The notes: generated by a model not told the origin, from the sequence alone. 16,853 bases of DNA from Lawsonibacter sp. (GCA_022793355.1 JAAWCR010000192.1:1-16853); one strand, 5' to 3'; numbered from the stretch's first letter, positions 6,660-13,575 are shown. Made by a program: numbers and translations.

Positions 6660-6697
6660 GGCACGACCCCCGGCATCGCCGGAGGCCGTGTCTTTTT
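6660..6697 (+). terminator. Terminator of the xpaC-like gene
   Basis: A 15-bp imperfect stem (arms 6660-6674 and 6678-6692, two mismatches, one G-U) is followed by five T (6693-6697). Its centre closely resembles that of the terminator at 8796-8825. Confidence 0.85.
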
Positions 6698-6735
6698 CCG
6701 CAAAGGCCGCATATCTTCCCCCGGAAAAAAATAAG

Positions 6736-6765
6736 TTGACAGGGGCGGTAATTGTGTGCTACACT
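6736..6765 (+). promoter_or_regulatory. Promoter of the mntP riboswitch transcript
   Basis: A consensus TTGACA (6736-6741) lies 18 bp from TACACT (6760-6765), which has an extended TGC in front. Transcription would start near 6772, immediately before the riboswitch. Confidence 0.7.
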
Positions 6766-6775
6766 AGCACACAAC

Positions 6776-6868
6776 GTAAGGGAGTAGCCGGCGTGTCCTC
6801 GGATACGCGGTCCGGTCAACACACTGGAGGGGAAACCTCCTGGCCGGGTCTGAAATGTCGAGACTTAC
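6776..6868 (+). promoter_or_regulatory. Manganese-sensing yybP-ykoY riboswitch
   Basis: The leader carries the two conserved elements of the yybP-ykoY class: GGGAGUAGC (6780-6788) at the first loop, and the GGAGGGGAAACCUCC hairpin (6826-6840), whose loop forms the other half of the Mn2+ site. The closing stem P1 can form between GUAAG (6776-6780) and CUUAC (6864-6868). That 3' strand is also part of the 5' arm of the terminator at 6860-6891, so the two are mutually exclusive. By the known behaviour of this class, Mn2+ would stabilise P1, block the terminator and turn on the exporter. The gene that follows is the manganese exporter mntP, the commonest partner of this class. Confidence 0.9.
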
Positions 6869-6895
6869 CTGTCCTGGGACAGGTGGGTCTCTTTT
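6860..6895 (+). terminator. Riboswitch-controlled terminator before mntP
   Basis: A stem of about 14 bp (arms 6860-6874 and 6877-6891, all positions paired, with two G-U) is followed by TTTT. It ends 33 nt before the mntP start, and its 5' arm overlaps the P1 strand of the riboswitch. This placement makes it the expression platform rather than the end of a gene. Confidence 0.85.
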
Positions 6896-6928
6896 CTTAT
6901 CCTTTTCCGCCAAGGAGGGACTTTTATT

Positions 6929-7489
6929 ATGCAGTTATACGAGCTCTTTATCCTCGCGGTCAGCCTGTCTATGGACGCCTTCGCCGTGTCCATCTGCAAG
7001 GGGCTGTCCACCGGACGGCCACGGCTGGGGCACTGCCTGACCTGCGGAGGGTGGTTCGGCGGCTTTCAGGCCCTGATGCCCCTTATCGGCTGGCTGCTGG
7101 GAGTGCGGTTTCAGGGGATGATTGTCTCCATCGACCACTGGATCGCCTTTGTGCTGCTCGCCCTGATTGGCTTCAATATGGTGCGGGAGTCTCGGGGCGG
7201 CGAGGCGGAGGAACTGGACTGCTCCTTCTCCCCCCGGGCCATGTTCCCCCTGGCGGTGGCCACCTCCATCGACGCGCTGGCGGTGGGGGTCACCTTCGCC
7301 TTCCTTCAGGTGGATATCCTGCCCGCCGTGCTGTTTATCGGGGTGACCACCTTTATTCTCTCCGCCGCCGGGGTTAAGGTGGGCGCCGTCTTTGGCAGCC
7401 GCTTCAAGAGCAAAGCGGAACTGGCTGGCGGCCTGATCCTGATTGGAATGGGGATCAAGATTCTGCTGGAACACACCCTGCTCGCCTGA
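6929..7489 (+). CDS. mntP: Manganese efflux pump MntP
   Basis: This 186-residue inner-membrane protein is the usual size for MntP (formerly YebN), which exports Mn2+ and protects against manganese overload. It shows the internal duplication of the family, with two matching acidic membrane motifs: SMDAFAVSICKG (Asp16, first helix) and SIDALAVGVTFA (Asp115, fourth helix). Six hydrophobic segments can be drawn. The ATG at 6929 follows AAGGAGG (6912-6918) at about 10 nt. Its leader is a manganese riboswitch with a conditional terminator, which supports the substrate strongly. No terminator is obvious before the next gene, but that gene has its own promoter. Confidence 0.95.
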   Translation: MQLYELFILAVSLSMDAFAVSICKGLSTGRPRLGHCLTCGGWFGGFQALMPLIGWLLGVRFQGMIVSIDHWIAFVLLALIGFNMVRESRGGEAEELDCSFSPRAMFPLAVATSIDALAVGVTFAFLQVDILPAVLFIGVTTFILSAAGVKVGAVFGSRFKSKAELAGGLILIGMGIKILLEHTLLA

Positions 7490-7499
7490 GCGCATAAAT

Positions 7500-7528
7500 T
7501 TGCTTTTCTTTCCATATTATGCTATGAT
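7500..7528 (+). promoter_or_regulatory. Promoter of the SDF-family symporter gene
   Basis: TTGCTT (7500-7505) and TATGAT (7523-7528) are 17 bp apart, starting 10 bases after the mntP stop. The -10 is good and the -35 weak. The leader would be about 45 nt. Confidence 0.5.
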
Positions 7529-7578
7529 GTAAACTACTTTCCGCGCACTGCATTCCGCAGAACAGAAAGGAGCTTTGT

Positions 7579-8784
7579 ATGAAAAAATCCGCAAGTCTGC
7601 CCCTGCGCCTGCTTATAGGAGTCATTGCTGGCGCTCTGCTGGGCCTGCTCATTCCCCAGGAGAGCGCCCTGCCCTTTGCCGAAGCAGCGGTCAACATCAT
7701 CGGCACAGTCAAGTACATCCTGGGCCAAATCATCAACTTCTGCGTCCCCCTCATCATCATCGGCTTTATCGCCCCCTCCATCACCAAACTGGGCAGCAAC
7801 GCCACCCGGTTGCTGGGGGTGGCCATCGTAATCGCCTATATCAGCTCTGTGCTGGCCGCGTTTATGTCCATGGGCGCGGGCTACGCCATCATTCCCCACC
7901 TGGCCTTCGCCTCCACTGCCGAGGAGGCCGCCAGCCTCCCCGTTCCCTTTGAGCTGGCTATTCCGCAAATCATGCCGGTGATGAGCGCCCTGGTCTTTTC
8001 GGTCCTTGTTGGCCTGGCCGCCGTGTGGACCCGGGCCAGAACCGTCACTGCGGTTTTGGAGGAGTTTCAGGAAATTGTGCTGGAGGTCGTGAAACGGGTC
8101 ATTATCCCTATTCTGCCCTTCTTTATTGCCGTAACCTTCTATCAGCTGGGCTGGAATGGCTCTATCACCAGGCAGCTGCCCGTGTTCCTCCTCGCCATCC
8201 TGATTGTCATGCTCGGCCACTATATCTGGCTGGCCGTCCTCTACGGCGTGTCCGGGGCCTACGCGGGCCGGTCGGGCCTTGAGGTGGCGAAACACTACGG
8301 CCCCGCCTACCTCACCGCCGTGGGCACCATGTCCTCCGCTGCCACCCTGGCCGTGGCCCTCCAATGCGCCCACAAAAGCAAAAATCTGCGCAGCGACATG
8401 GTAGACTTCGGTATCCCCCTGTTCGCCAACATCCACCTGTGCGGCTCGGTGCTCACGGAGGTCTTTTTCTGCATGACCGTCTCCCAGGTGCTCTACGGCA
8501 GCCTGCCCTCCTTCGGCACCATGGCCCTGTTCTGCGTGCTGCTGGCCGTCTTTGCCATCGGCGCCCCTGGCGTCCCCGGCGGCACGGTGGTGGCCTCCCT
8601 AGGCCTTATCGCCGGCGTGCTCCAGTTCGACGGAGCCGGTCAGGCCCTGATGCTGGCCATCTTTGCCCTTCAAGACAGCTTCGGTACCGCCTGCAATGTC
8701 ACCGGCGACGGCGCGCTCACCCTTATCCTCACCGGTTACGCGGAAAAGCACCACATCAAACAGGCCGACGCGCCTTTCTCCTGA
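7579..8784 (+). CDS. SDF-family (dicarboxylate/amino acid:cation symporter-like) transporter, divergent
   Basis: A 401-residue polytopic membrane protein with the glutamate-transporter (SDF, PF00375) fold. The first re-entrant hairpin reads GTMSSAATLAVAL (249-261), and the second contains GAPGVPGGTVVASLG (328-342). The TM8 signature NVTGD is at 373-377, with Asp366 and Thr370 before it. By alignment from memory with GltPh, the TM7 motif NMDGT is replaced by HLCGS (286-290), removing acidic and amide cation ligands. The TM8 arginine that holds the acidic side chain of aspartate is Gly369. The substrate is therefore unlikely to be aspartate or glutamate, and sodium coupling may be altered. The ATG at 7579 has AAGGAG about 7 nt upstream. 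A strong terminator follows. Confidence 0.85.
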   Translation: MKKSASLPLRLLIGVIAGALLGLLIPQESALPFAEAAVNIIGTVKYILGQIINFCVPLIIIGFIAPSITKLGSNATRLLGVAIVIAYISSVLAAFMSMGAGYAIIPHLAFASTAEEAASLPVPFELAIPQIMPVMSALVFSVLVGLAAVWTRARTVTAVLEEFQEIVLEVVKRVIIPILPFFIAVTFYQLGWNGSITRQLPVFLLAILIVMLGHYIWLAVLYGVSGAYAGRSGLEVAKHYGPAYLTAVGTMSSAATLAVALQCAHKSKNLRSDMVDFGIPLFANIHLCGSVLTEVFFCMTVSQVLYGSLPSFGTMALFCVLLAVFAIGAPGVPGGTVVASLGLIAGVLQFDGAGQALMLAIFALQDSFGTACNVTGDGALTLILTGYAEKHHIKQADAPFS

Positions 8785-8795
8785 AGCAATGGAAC

Positions 8796-8832
8796 GCGGG
8801 CCCCCGGCTTTCGCCGGAGGCCCGCTCCTTTT
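8796..8832 (+). terminator. Terminator of the SDF transporter gene
   Basis: A 13-bp stem with one C-A mismatch (arms 8796-8808 and 8813-8825, loop of four) is followed by TCCTTTT. It starts 11 nt after the stop codon. Confidence 0.85.
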
Positions 8833-8866
8833 AGTTTTCTCAGCCGTTTTCTGCCCGCTGTTCCAC

Positions 8867-8901
8867 AAAAAGCGGCCCGGAGAGCCTTCCTCTCCGAGCC
8901 G
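8867..8901 (-). terminator. Terminator of the bactofilin gene
   Basis: On the minus strand a 12-bp stem (8890-8901 with 8873-8884, one G-U, five-base loop) is followed by C and five T (8871-8867). It sits 15 nt after the bactofilin stop and faces the convergent transporter terminator. Confidence 0.85.
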
Positions 8902-8916
8902 AATGTCTGCCGGGTG

Positions 8917-9414
8917 TTACTTCTCGTCCAGCTCCAAATCGTAGCCCGCGCCGAATTGGAGATCCTGCACGGAGATATCCGGTTCGCGGGGCTGAGCCTG
9001 GGGGGGCGGGTTGAGCATGCTGCTGCTGCCCTCCAGCCGGCCGTTCTCCACAATCAGGGAGGCAGTGGCCACGTCGCCATGGATACCGCCGGTACGCTCC
9101 AGGCACAGGTGCTCCCGGGCGGTGATGTTGCCCTGCACGTCGCCGGCCACCCGCACCGCGTCGGCAGTGATGGGCCCCTGCACCATGCCGCTGGCGGCTA
9201 CCGTAACGCCGCCCTTCATGTCGATCTCGCCCTCCAGGCGGCCCTCCACCAGAACGGTGCCCTCGCCGCGAATCACGCCGGTCACGGTGATCCCCTGGGC
9301 GATAATGGTGCTCTGCGCCTTGGGCAGAGGGGGCAGCTCGTCGAAGACCTCTTCCTCCTCAAAAGCCGGAGGCGCGACTGTCTCCTGCCTGGGAGGTGTT
9401 CCAAATAAACCCAT
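8917..9414 (-). CDS. Bactofilin (polymer-forming cytoskeletal protein)
   Basis: This 165-residue protein has the short bactofilin layout: a disordered, acidic, proline-containing N terminus (about 1-35), a central right-handed beta-helix of short turns (about 36-132, with repeated GxITxxGxIxGEG-type units such as GVIRGEG and GDVQGNI), and a disordered C terminus. Bactofilins self-assemble without nucleotide and help position envelope machinery. The frame is open to a GTG at 9423, but that overlaps the ribosome site AAGGAG; the ATG at 9412-9414, 9 nt downstream of it, is the better start. It is monocistronic, with its own promoter and terminator. No M23 peptidase gene, a frequent partner, is adjacent. 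Confidence 0.9.
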   Translation of the reverse strand: MGLFGTPPRQETVAPPAFEEEEVFDELPPLPKAQSTIIAQGITVTGVIRGEGTVLVEGRLEGEIDMKGGVTVAASGMVQGPITADAVRVAGDVQGNITAREHLCLERTGGIHGDVATASLIVENGRLEGSSSMLNPPPQAQPREPDISVQDLQFGAGYDLELDEK

Positions 9415-9478
9415 AATTAACACTCCTTAATCATTGGGCCGGCTAAGCTCCGGCTCCGGAATCCGAAATGCACCACAA

Positions 9479-9507
9479 ATTATAGCAAACTTTTCTCGCC
9501 GGCGCAA
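9479..9507 (-). promoter_or_regulatory. Promoter of the bactofilin gene
   Basis: On the minus strand a perfect TATAAT (9479-9484) with an extended TGC lies 17 bp from TTGCGC (9502-9507). The leader is about 58 nt and contains CCGGAGCCGGAGC-type short repeats that might fold weakly. Confidence 0.6.
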
Positions 9508-9601
9508 GTAGGAAAATTCAGAAAAGACATGTATCCGGCGGTAAAATTTTGGCGACTGTTCCCCGCTGCGCGCCAAGCGCCACCCATCTGACAAAAAGGA
9601 A

Positions 9602-9630
9602 ATGACAAATCCCCAAAATAGGAGTATAAT
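9602..9630 (+). promoter_or_regulatory. Promoter of glgX
   Basis: ATGACA (9602-9607, 5 of 6) and a perfect TATAAT (9625-9630) are 17 bp apart. The predicted start near 9637 leaves a 29-nt leader that carries the ribosome site AAGGAGG (9650-9656). Confidence 0.75.
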
Positions 9631-9665
9631 GAACTATCATTTTTTGCCGAAGGAGGTATCTGCCC

Positions 9666-11777
9666 ATGGCCCGCTCCCCCCTTCCCCCCGCCGCAGGGAA
9701 TCCCGCGCAGTTCAACCTGCCCCCCTCCATCCACCTGGTCCCGCTGGACCGAATCGCCGGCTTTGACGTCCGGCCCGGCTTTTACGACAGTAACGGCGCC
9801 ACCGCCATCCCCGGCGGCGTAAACTTCACCGTCCACTCCCACAACGCCGCCTCCATCGAGCTGCTCCTCTTCCACCGGACAGAGGACGAGCCCTTCGCCG
9901 TTCTCCCCTTCCCCCAGCACTACCGCATCGGCAACGTGTACTCCATGATTGTGTTTAAGCTGAACATTGAGGAGTTTGAGTACGCCTACCGGGTGGACGG
10001 CCCCTATGACCCCAAGCGGGGACTGATTTTCGACCGGACCAAGTACCTACTGGACCCCTATGCCAAGGCGGTAACCGGCCAGAGCCAGTGGGGGGACGCT
10101 GTGCCCAGGGGCCAGCACTACAAGGCCCGGGTGGTCAAAAACGACTTTGACTGGGGGGACATGCCCCAGCCCCTGATCCCCATGGAGGACCTGATTATTT
10201 ACGAGCTCCACGTCCGGGGCTTCACCAGAGACGCCTCCTCCGGCGTGGCCCACCCCGGCACCTTCGCCGGCATCATGGAGAAGCTGGACTATCTGGAGGA
10301 CCTGGGAATCAACGCCATTGAGCTTATGCCCATCTTCGAGTTTGACGAAATGCAGGACTACCGGGAGGTGGACGGAAAGACTCTGTACAACTACTGGGGC
10401 TACAGCACCGTCAGCTTCTTCGCCCCCAATACCAGCTACACCGCCTCCACCGAGTACAACCGGGAGGGCAACGAGCTCAAGCAGCTTATTCAGGCCTGCA
10501 ACCAGCGGGGGATCGAGGTCTATCTGGACGTGGTGTTCAACCACACCGCCGAGGGCAACGAAAAGGGACCCTTCTTCTCCTTCAAGGGCTTTGATAACAA
10601 TATCTACTACCTGCTCACCCCCGATGGACAGTATTACAACTTCTCCGGCTGCGGCAACACCATGAACTGCAATCACCCCATTGTCCGGCAGATGATTCTG
10701 GACTGTCTGCGTTACTGGGTCACCACCTACCGGGTGAACGGCTTCCGCTTCGATCTGGCCTCCATCCTGGGCCGCAGCGAGGACGGCTCCCCCATGGGTG
10801 CGCCCCCCCAGCTCCAGGCCCTGGCCTTCGACCCCATTTTGGGGGACGTCAAGCTGATTGCCGAGGCCTGGGACGCCGGCGGGCTCTATCAGGTGGGCGC
10901 CTTCCCCTCCTGGAACCGCTGGGCGGAGTGGAACGGCCGCTACCGGGACGACATCCGCCGCTATCTCAAGGGAGACGAGGGCTGCGCCCAGGGGGCCGCC
11001 CTGCGCCTTGTGGGCTCGCAGGATCTCTACGGCAGCCAGGGCCGCACCAATGCTTCGGTGAACTTTATCACCTGCCACGACGGCTTTACTCTTTGGGATC
11101 TGTACTCCTACAACGAAAAGCACAACCTGGCCAACGGCTGGAACAATACCGACGGCGCCAACGACAACAACAGCTGGAACTGCGGCGTGGAGGGAGAGAC
11201 TGGTGACCCGGCTGTGGACGCCCTGCGCCGCCGGATGTGCCGCAACGCCTTCGCCCTGCTCATGTGCTCCCGGGGCACCCCCATGTTCCTGGCGGGGGAC
11301 GAGTTCGCCAATACCCAGTTCGGCAATAACAACGCCTATTGCCAGGACAACATCATCTCCTGGCTGGACTGGAACCGGCTGGAACAAAACCAGGATATGT
11401 ACCGCTTTTTCCAATTCATGATCCGTCTGCGCAAGCGGTGGCGGGTCCTGCGGACCGGCTCCGGAGAGGGGGCCTGCGGCTTCCCTGACACCAGCTTCCA
11501 CGGGGTCAATCCCTGGCTGGACCGGCCCTTCGACAGCCACGACCGGTATGTAGGCGTGATGTTCTCCGGCTGGGAACGCGACACCGGCCCTCAGGTGGTC
11601 TACGTGGCCTCCAACGCCTGGTGGGAGGACCTGTCCGTCACCCTCCCGGAGCTGCCCGCCTCCATGGGCTGGAACAAGGTGGCAGACACCTGGGAGGCGG
11701 AACAGCAGGAAGCCCCCCTGTCCGGTTGTCAGGTCATCGTCCGGGCCAGAAGCGTTATGGTTTTCGCTGCAAAATAA
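9666..11777 (+). CDS. glgX: Glycogen debranching enzyme / isoamylase-type glycosidase
   Basis: This 703-residue cytoplasmic GH13 enzyme hydrolyses alpha-1,6 branch points in glycogen or limit dextrins. A proline-rich N terminus (1-32) precedes a CBM48-like sandwich (about 36-150). The catalytic barrel carries all four GH13 regions: DVVFNH (288-293), GFRFDLA with the nucleophile Asp363, IAEAWD with the acid/base Glu400, and FITCHDG with His471-Asp472. The debranching-enzyme stretch DGANDNNSWNCG (496-507) and LAGDEFANTQFGNNNAY (LAGDEFANTQ then FGNNNAY) follow, then a C-terminal beta domain. Length and motifs fit the GlgX/isoamylase group. The ATG at 9666 has AAGGAGG 9 nt upstream. No other glycogen gene is in the window. 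An exact choice between GlgX and isoamylase specificity cannot be made from sequence by eye. Confidence 0.93.
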   Translation: MARSPLPPAAGNPAQFNLPPSIHLVPLDRIAGFDVRPGFYDSNGATAIPGGVNFTVHSHNAASIELLLFHRTEDEPFAVLPFPQHYRIGNVYSMIVFKLNIEEFEYAYRVDGPYDPKRGLIFDRTKYLLDPYAKAVTGQSQWGDAVPRGQHYKARVVKNDFDWGDMPQPLIPMEDLIIYELHVRGFTRDASSGVAHPGTFAGIMEKLDYLEDLGINAIELMPIFEFDEMQDYREVDGKTLYNYWGYSTVSFFAPNTSYTASTEYNREGNELKQLIQACNQRGIEVYLDVVFNHTAEGNEKGPFFSFKGFDNNIYYLLTPDGQYYNFSGCGNTMNCNHPIVRQMILDCLRYWVTTYRVNGFRFDLASILGRSEDGSPMGAPPQLQALAFDPILGDVKLIAEAWDAGGLYQVGAFPSWNRWAEWNGRYRDDIRRYLKGDEGCAQGAALRLVGSQDLYGSQGRTNASVNFITCHDGFTLWDLYSYNEKHNLANGWNNTDGANDNNSWNCGVEGETGDPAVDALRRRMCRNAFALLMCSRGTPMFLAGDEFANTQFGNNNAYCQDNIISWLDWNRLEQNQDMYRFFQFMIRLRKRWRVLRTGSGEGACGFPDTSFHGVNPWLDRPFDSHDRYVGVMFSGWERDTGPQVVYVASNAWWEDLSVTLPELPASMGWNKVADTWEAEQQEAPLSGCQVIVRARSVMVFAAK

Positions 11778-11811
11778 GAGACCTTGCCAAGCACAGAGTC
11801 CCTTTCATTGA

Positions 11812-11837
11812 CAAAAGCCCCCTTTCGGGGGCTTTTG
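11812..11837. terminator. Bidirectional terminator between glgX and spoVAC
   Basis: A perfect 11-bp stem (arms 11812-11822 and 11827-11837, loop TTTC) has AAAA on the left and TTTT on the right, so it can end transcription from glgX (plus) and from spoVAC (minus). It lies 34 nt after the glgX stop and 5 nt after the spoVAC stop. Confidence 0.85.
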
Positions 11838-11842
11838 CTGCG

Positions 11843-12280
11843 CTAAAACGACTGCAACAGGCATAAAATCAGCCCGTAAATTACGCTGGCGCTGATTCCA
11901 AACACCAGCACCGGCCCGGCCACGGTGAACAGCTTGGCTGCCGTGCCGGTAACCAGCCCCTCGCTCTTAAACTCCAGGGCCGGAGACACCATGGCGTTGG
12001 CAAAGCCGGTGATGGGCACAAGGGTGCCCGCCCCCGCCCGCTTGGCCAGCTTGTCAAACAGCCCTAAGCCGGTGAACAGCGCCGCGGCGAAAATCAGGGT
12101 CACGGAAGCGGCCGTCCCCGCCTGCTCCTTGTCCAGTCCATAGCTCTGATACAGGCTTATCAGGCCCTGCCCGGCGGCGCAGATGGCTCCGCCCACCAGA
12201 AAGGCCCAGATGATATTTTTTCCCATTGGGGACGGCTTCGATTTCTCATTTACCAGCTTGCCGTAATCCTGATTGGTCAT
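11843..12280 (-). CDS. spoVAC: Stage V sporulation protein AC
   Basis: This 145-residue membrane protein closely follows Bacillus SpoVAC in length and motifs: AFLVGGAICAAGQGL (26-40), FTGLGLFDKLAKRAGAGT (split FTGLGLFDKL, AKRAGAGT), VPITGFANAMVSPALEFKSEG (VPITGFANAM then VSPALEFKSEG), and a final hydrophobic segment. SpoVAC forms a mechanosensitive channel in the spore inner membrane that passes Ca-dipicolinate during spore formation and germination. The ATG at 12278-12280 has GGAG 9 nt upstream. A TATAAT-like box lies at 12337-12342 on this strand without a matching -35; a forespore sigma promoter would be expected but I could not find a convincing one. Unusually, spoVAD and spoVAE are not next to it. 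Confidence 0.93.
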   Translation of the reverse strand: MTNQDYGKLVNEKSKPSPMGKNIIWAFLVGGAICAAGQGLISLYQSYGLDKEQAGTAASVTLIFAAALFTGLGLFDKLAKRAGAGTLVPITGFANAMVSPALEFKSEGLVTGTAAKLFTVAGPVLVFGISASVIYGLILCLLQSF

Positions 12281-12400
12281 ACTGCTCTCTCCTTTTCCTG
12301 CGGAAATTTCCTCTAGCTTTTCCTCACCGGGAAAAAATTATACAGGTTTTGAATAAAAGCGTCCTATTCCGCATAGGTTGTACCGGAAGGAGTGAGAGCG

Positions 12401-12916
12401 TTGTTTTATCCCAAGCGACAGCTTATTTTAACCTGGATTGCCGCCCTGCTGGCGGGGTGCGTCCTCCACTTTGTCTATGGCTGGTGGCCCAATGCCGTAA
12501 CTGCTCTGTTCTCCCCGGTGAATGAGAGTCTCTGGGAGCACGTGAAGTTGGTGTTCTGGCCCTTTCTTGGGGCGGCGCTGGCGCTCAATCGGGACCGTCC
12601 GGGCGGGACGCGCCCCTGGCTGCTGGCGCTGCCCTTGCTGTGCGCCCTTGTCCTGGGCCTGGGCTGGGTGTACCATGTGACCCTGGGGGGCGAGGCCATG
12701 TGGGTAGACATCGCTATTTTCGTGCTGGTCATGGCCCTGGGCTTCTGGTTCGCAACCCGGTTCTCCGGTCCGTTTAAGGGATTTCAATGGATTTTACCCA
12801 TCCTCGCCGCCGCCGCCCTGGCCCTGCTGATCGGCTGGTTCACCCTCTATCCCCCGGAGGGGCTGCTCTTCCGGGACCTGGCCGCTGTGGGCTCCTGGCT
12901 GCCCCTTCCCTGCTGA
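12401..12916 (+). CDS. DUF6512-family integral membrane protein
   Basis: A 171-residue protein of about five hydrophobic helices separated by short loops. The conserved segment SPVNESLWEHVKLVFWP, after the first hydrophobic helix, is the feature I associate with the DUF6512 family, whose function is unknown. The frame is open to a GTG at 12392, but that codon overlaps the ribosome site AAGGAG (12387-12392). A TTG start at 12401, 8 nt downstream, fits better. It is divergent from spoVAC across a 120-bp gap. A weak promoter-like TTGAAT (12349-12354) with a poor -10 is the only candidate. The start codon and promoter suggest low expression. Confidence 0.75.
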   Translation: MFYPKRQLILTWIAALLAGCVLHFVYGWWPNAVTALFSPVNESLWEHVKLVFWPFLGAALALNRDRPGGTRPWLLALPLLCALVLGLGWVYHVTLGGEAMWVDIAIFVLVMALGFWFATRFSGPFKGFQWILPILAAAALALLIGWFTLYPPEGLLFRDLAAVGSWLPLPC

Positions 12917-12921
12917 AATAG

Positions 12922-12950
12922 TTGTCCCCTCCGCTTCCTTCTGGTATACT
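12922..12950 (+). promoter_or_regulatory. Promoter of the phosphopantetheinyl transferase gene
   Basis: TTGTCC (12922-12927) and TATACT (12945-12950, extended TGG in front) are 17 bp apart, directly after the DUF6512 stop. The predicted start near 12957 gives a very short leader that begins at the Shine-Dalgarno. Confidence 0.65.
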
Positions 12951-12972
12951 GAAGGAGAGGAGGGGATTTCTT

Positions 12973-13521
12973 ATGGTCATCTACCGCGCAAAGGGTCTCA
13001 CCGCCCGGAGCCAGGCCAGAGCGCTGCTGGCACTGGCGGCGGCAGAGCACTGGGGGCTGTCTCCTCTGCCCCAAATCGCCCGGCGCGAGGGCGGCAAGCC
13101 CTATTTCCCGGGACATGAGGAACTGCACTTCAACCTGTCCCACAGCGGGGACCAGGCCCTGTGCGCCCTGGACGGCGCCCCCGTGGGGGTGGACATTCAG
13201 GTGGTAAAGCAGTGGCGGCCCGCCCTGCCCGCCCGGGTCTGCTCCCGGCCGGAGCTGGACTGGCTGGAGGGACAACCGGAGCTTTGGCTCTCCTTCACCT
13301 TGCTTTGGGCCTTAAAGGAGGCCCGGGTCAAGGAGAGCGGCCGGGGGCTAACCTCTCCCATCCGGGATATTCGGGTCCCCCTCCCGGCGGACAGACCCGT
13401 ACAGCTGGACGGGCTGTGGTTTGGAACCTGGACGGGCCAAGGCTGGGCGGCTGCGGTGTGCGGGCACAGAGAGCCACCGGAAAAAATTTTTGAAAAATCC
13501 CTTGACATTCCCATTGTGTGA
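12973..13521 (+). CDS. Sfp-type 4'-phosphopantetheinyl transferase superfamily protein
   Basis: This 182-residue enzyme would move 4'-phosphopantetheine from coenzyme A to a serine of carrier-protein domains. The family motifs are in order: GGKPYF (40-45), FNLSHSG (53-59), GVDIQ (72-76) with the Mg2+ ligand Asp74, and WALKEARVK (112-120) with Lys115-Glu116 and Lys120. The usual second acidic residue of GVDIE is Gln76 here. At 182 residues it is shorter than Sfp (about 224). The frame opens 17 codons earlier, but AGGAGGGG (12958-12965) 7 nt before ATG 12973 fixes the start. No carrier-protein or NRPS/PKS gene is nearby. The promoter of the next gene begins inside its last codons. Confidence 0.85.
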   Translation: MVIYRAKGLTARSQARALLALAAAEHWGLSPLPQIARREGGKPYFPGHEELHFNLSHSGDQALCALDGAPVGVDIQVVKQWRPALPARVCSRPELDWLEGQPELWLSFTLLWALKEARVKESGRGLTSPIRDIRVPLPADRPVQLDGLWFGTWTGQGWAAAVCGHREPPEKIFEKSLDIPIV

Positions 13522-13555
13522 GGGTTTATCCTGTGGTTTGGAACCGGTTTCCACA
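13502..13555 (+). promoter_or_regulatory. MerR-type promoter with 19-bp spacer, probable autoregulation site
   Basis: A consensus TTGACA (13502-13507) lies 19 bp from TATCCT (13527-13532). A 19-bp spacer is characteristic of promoters that MerR-family activators untwist. CCC and GGG (13511-13513, 13522-13524) form a minimal dyad in the spacer. Just downstream, TGTGG (13532-13536) and CCACA (13551-13555) flank a palindromic AACCGGTT (13542-13549). The -35 lies within the end of the preceding coding sequence. Confidence 0.6.
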
Positions 13556-13575
13556 ATAAATTCAGGAGGAATGTC

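Noticed and set aside
5354..6712. 452-codon open frame on the minus strand
   Set aside because: Antisense to the XpaC-family gene, low-complexity Pro/Gly/Leu content, and no ribosome site; a shadow frame.
10047..11540. 497-codon open frame on the minus strand
   Set aside because: It is wholly antisense to glgX, which has all GH13 catalytic motifs, a promoter and a ribosome site. The composition (many Gly, Val, Ala, His) is that of a GC-rich shadow frame.
12350..12378. Forespore (sigma-F/G) promoter TGAATA / CATAGGT for the DUF6512 gene or spoVAC
   Set aside because: On the plus strand the spacing is short (16) and the -10 matches poorly. On the minus strand no paired boxes could be found, so it is not listed as a feature.
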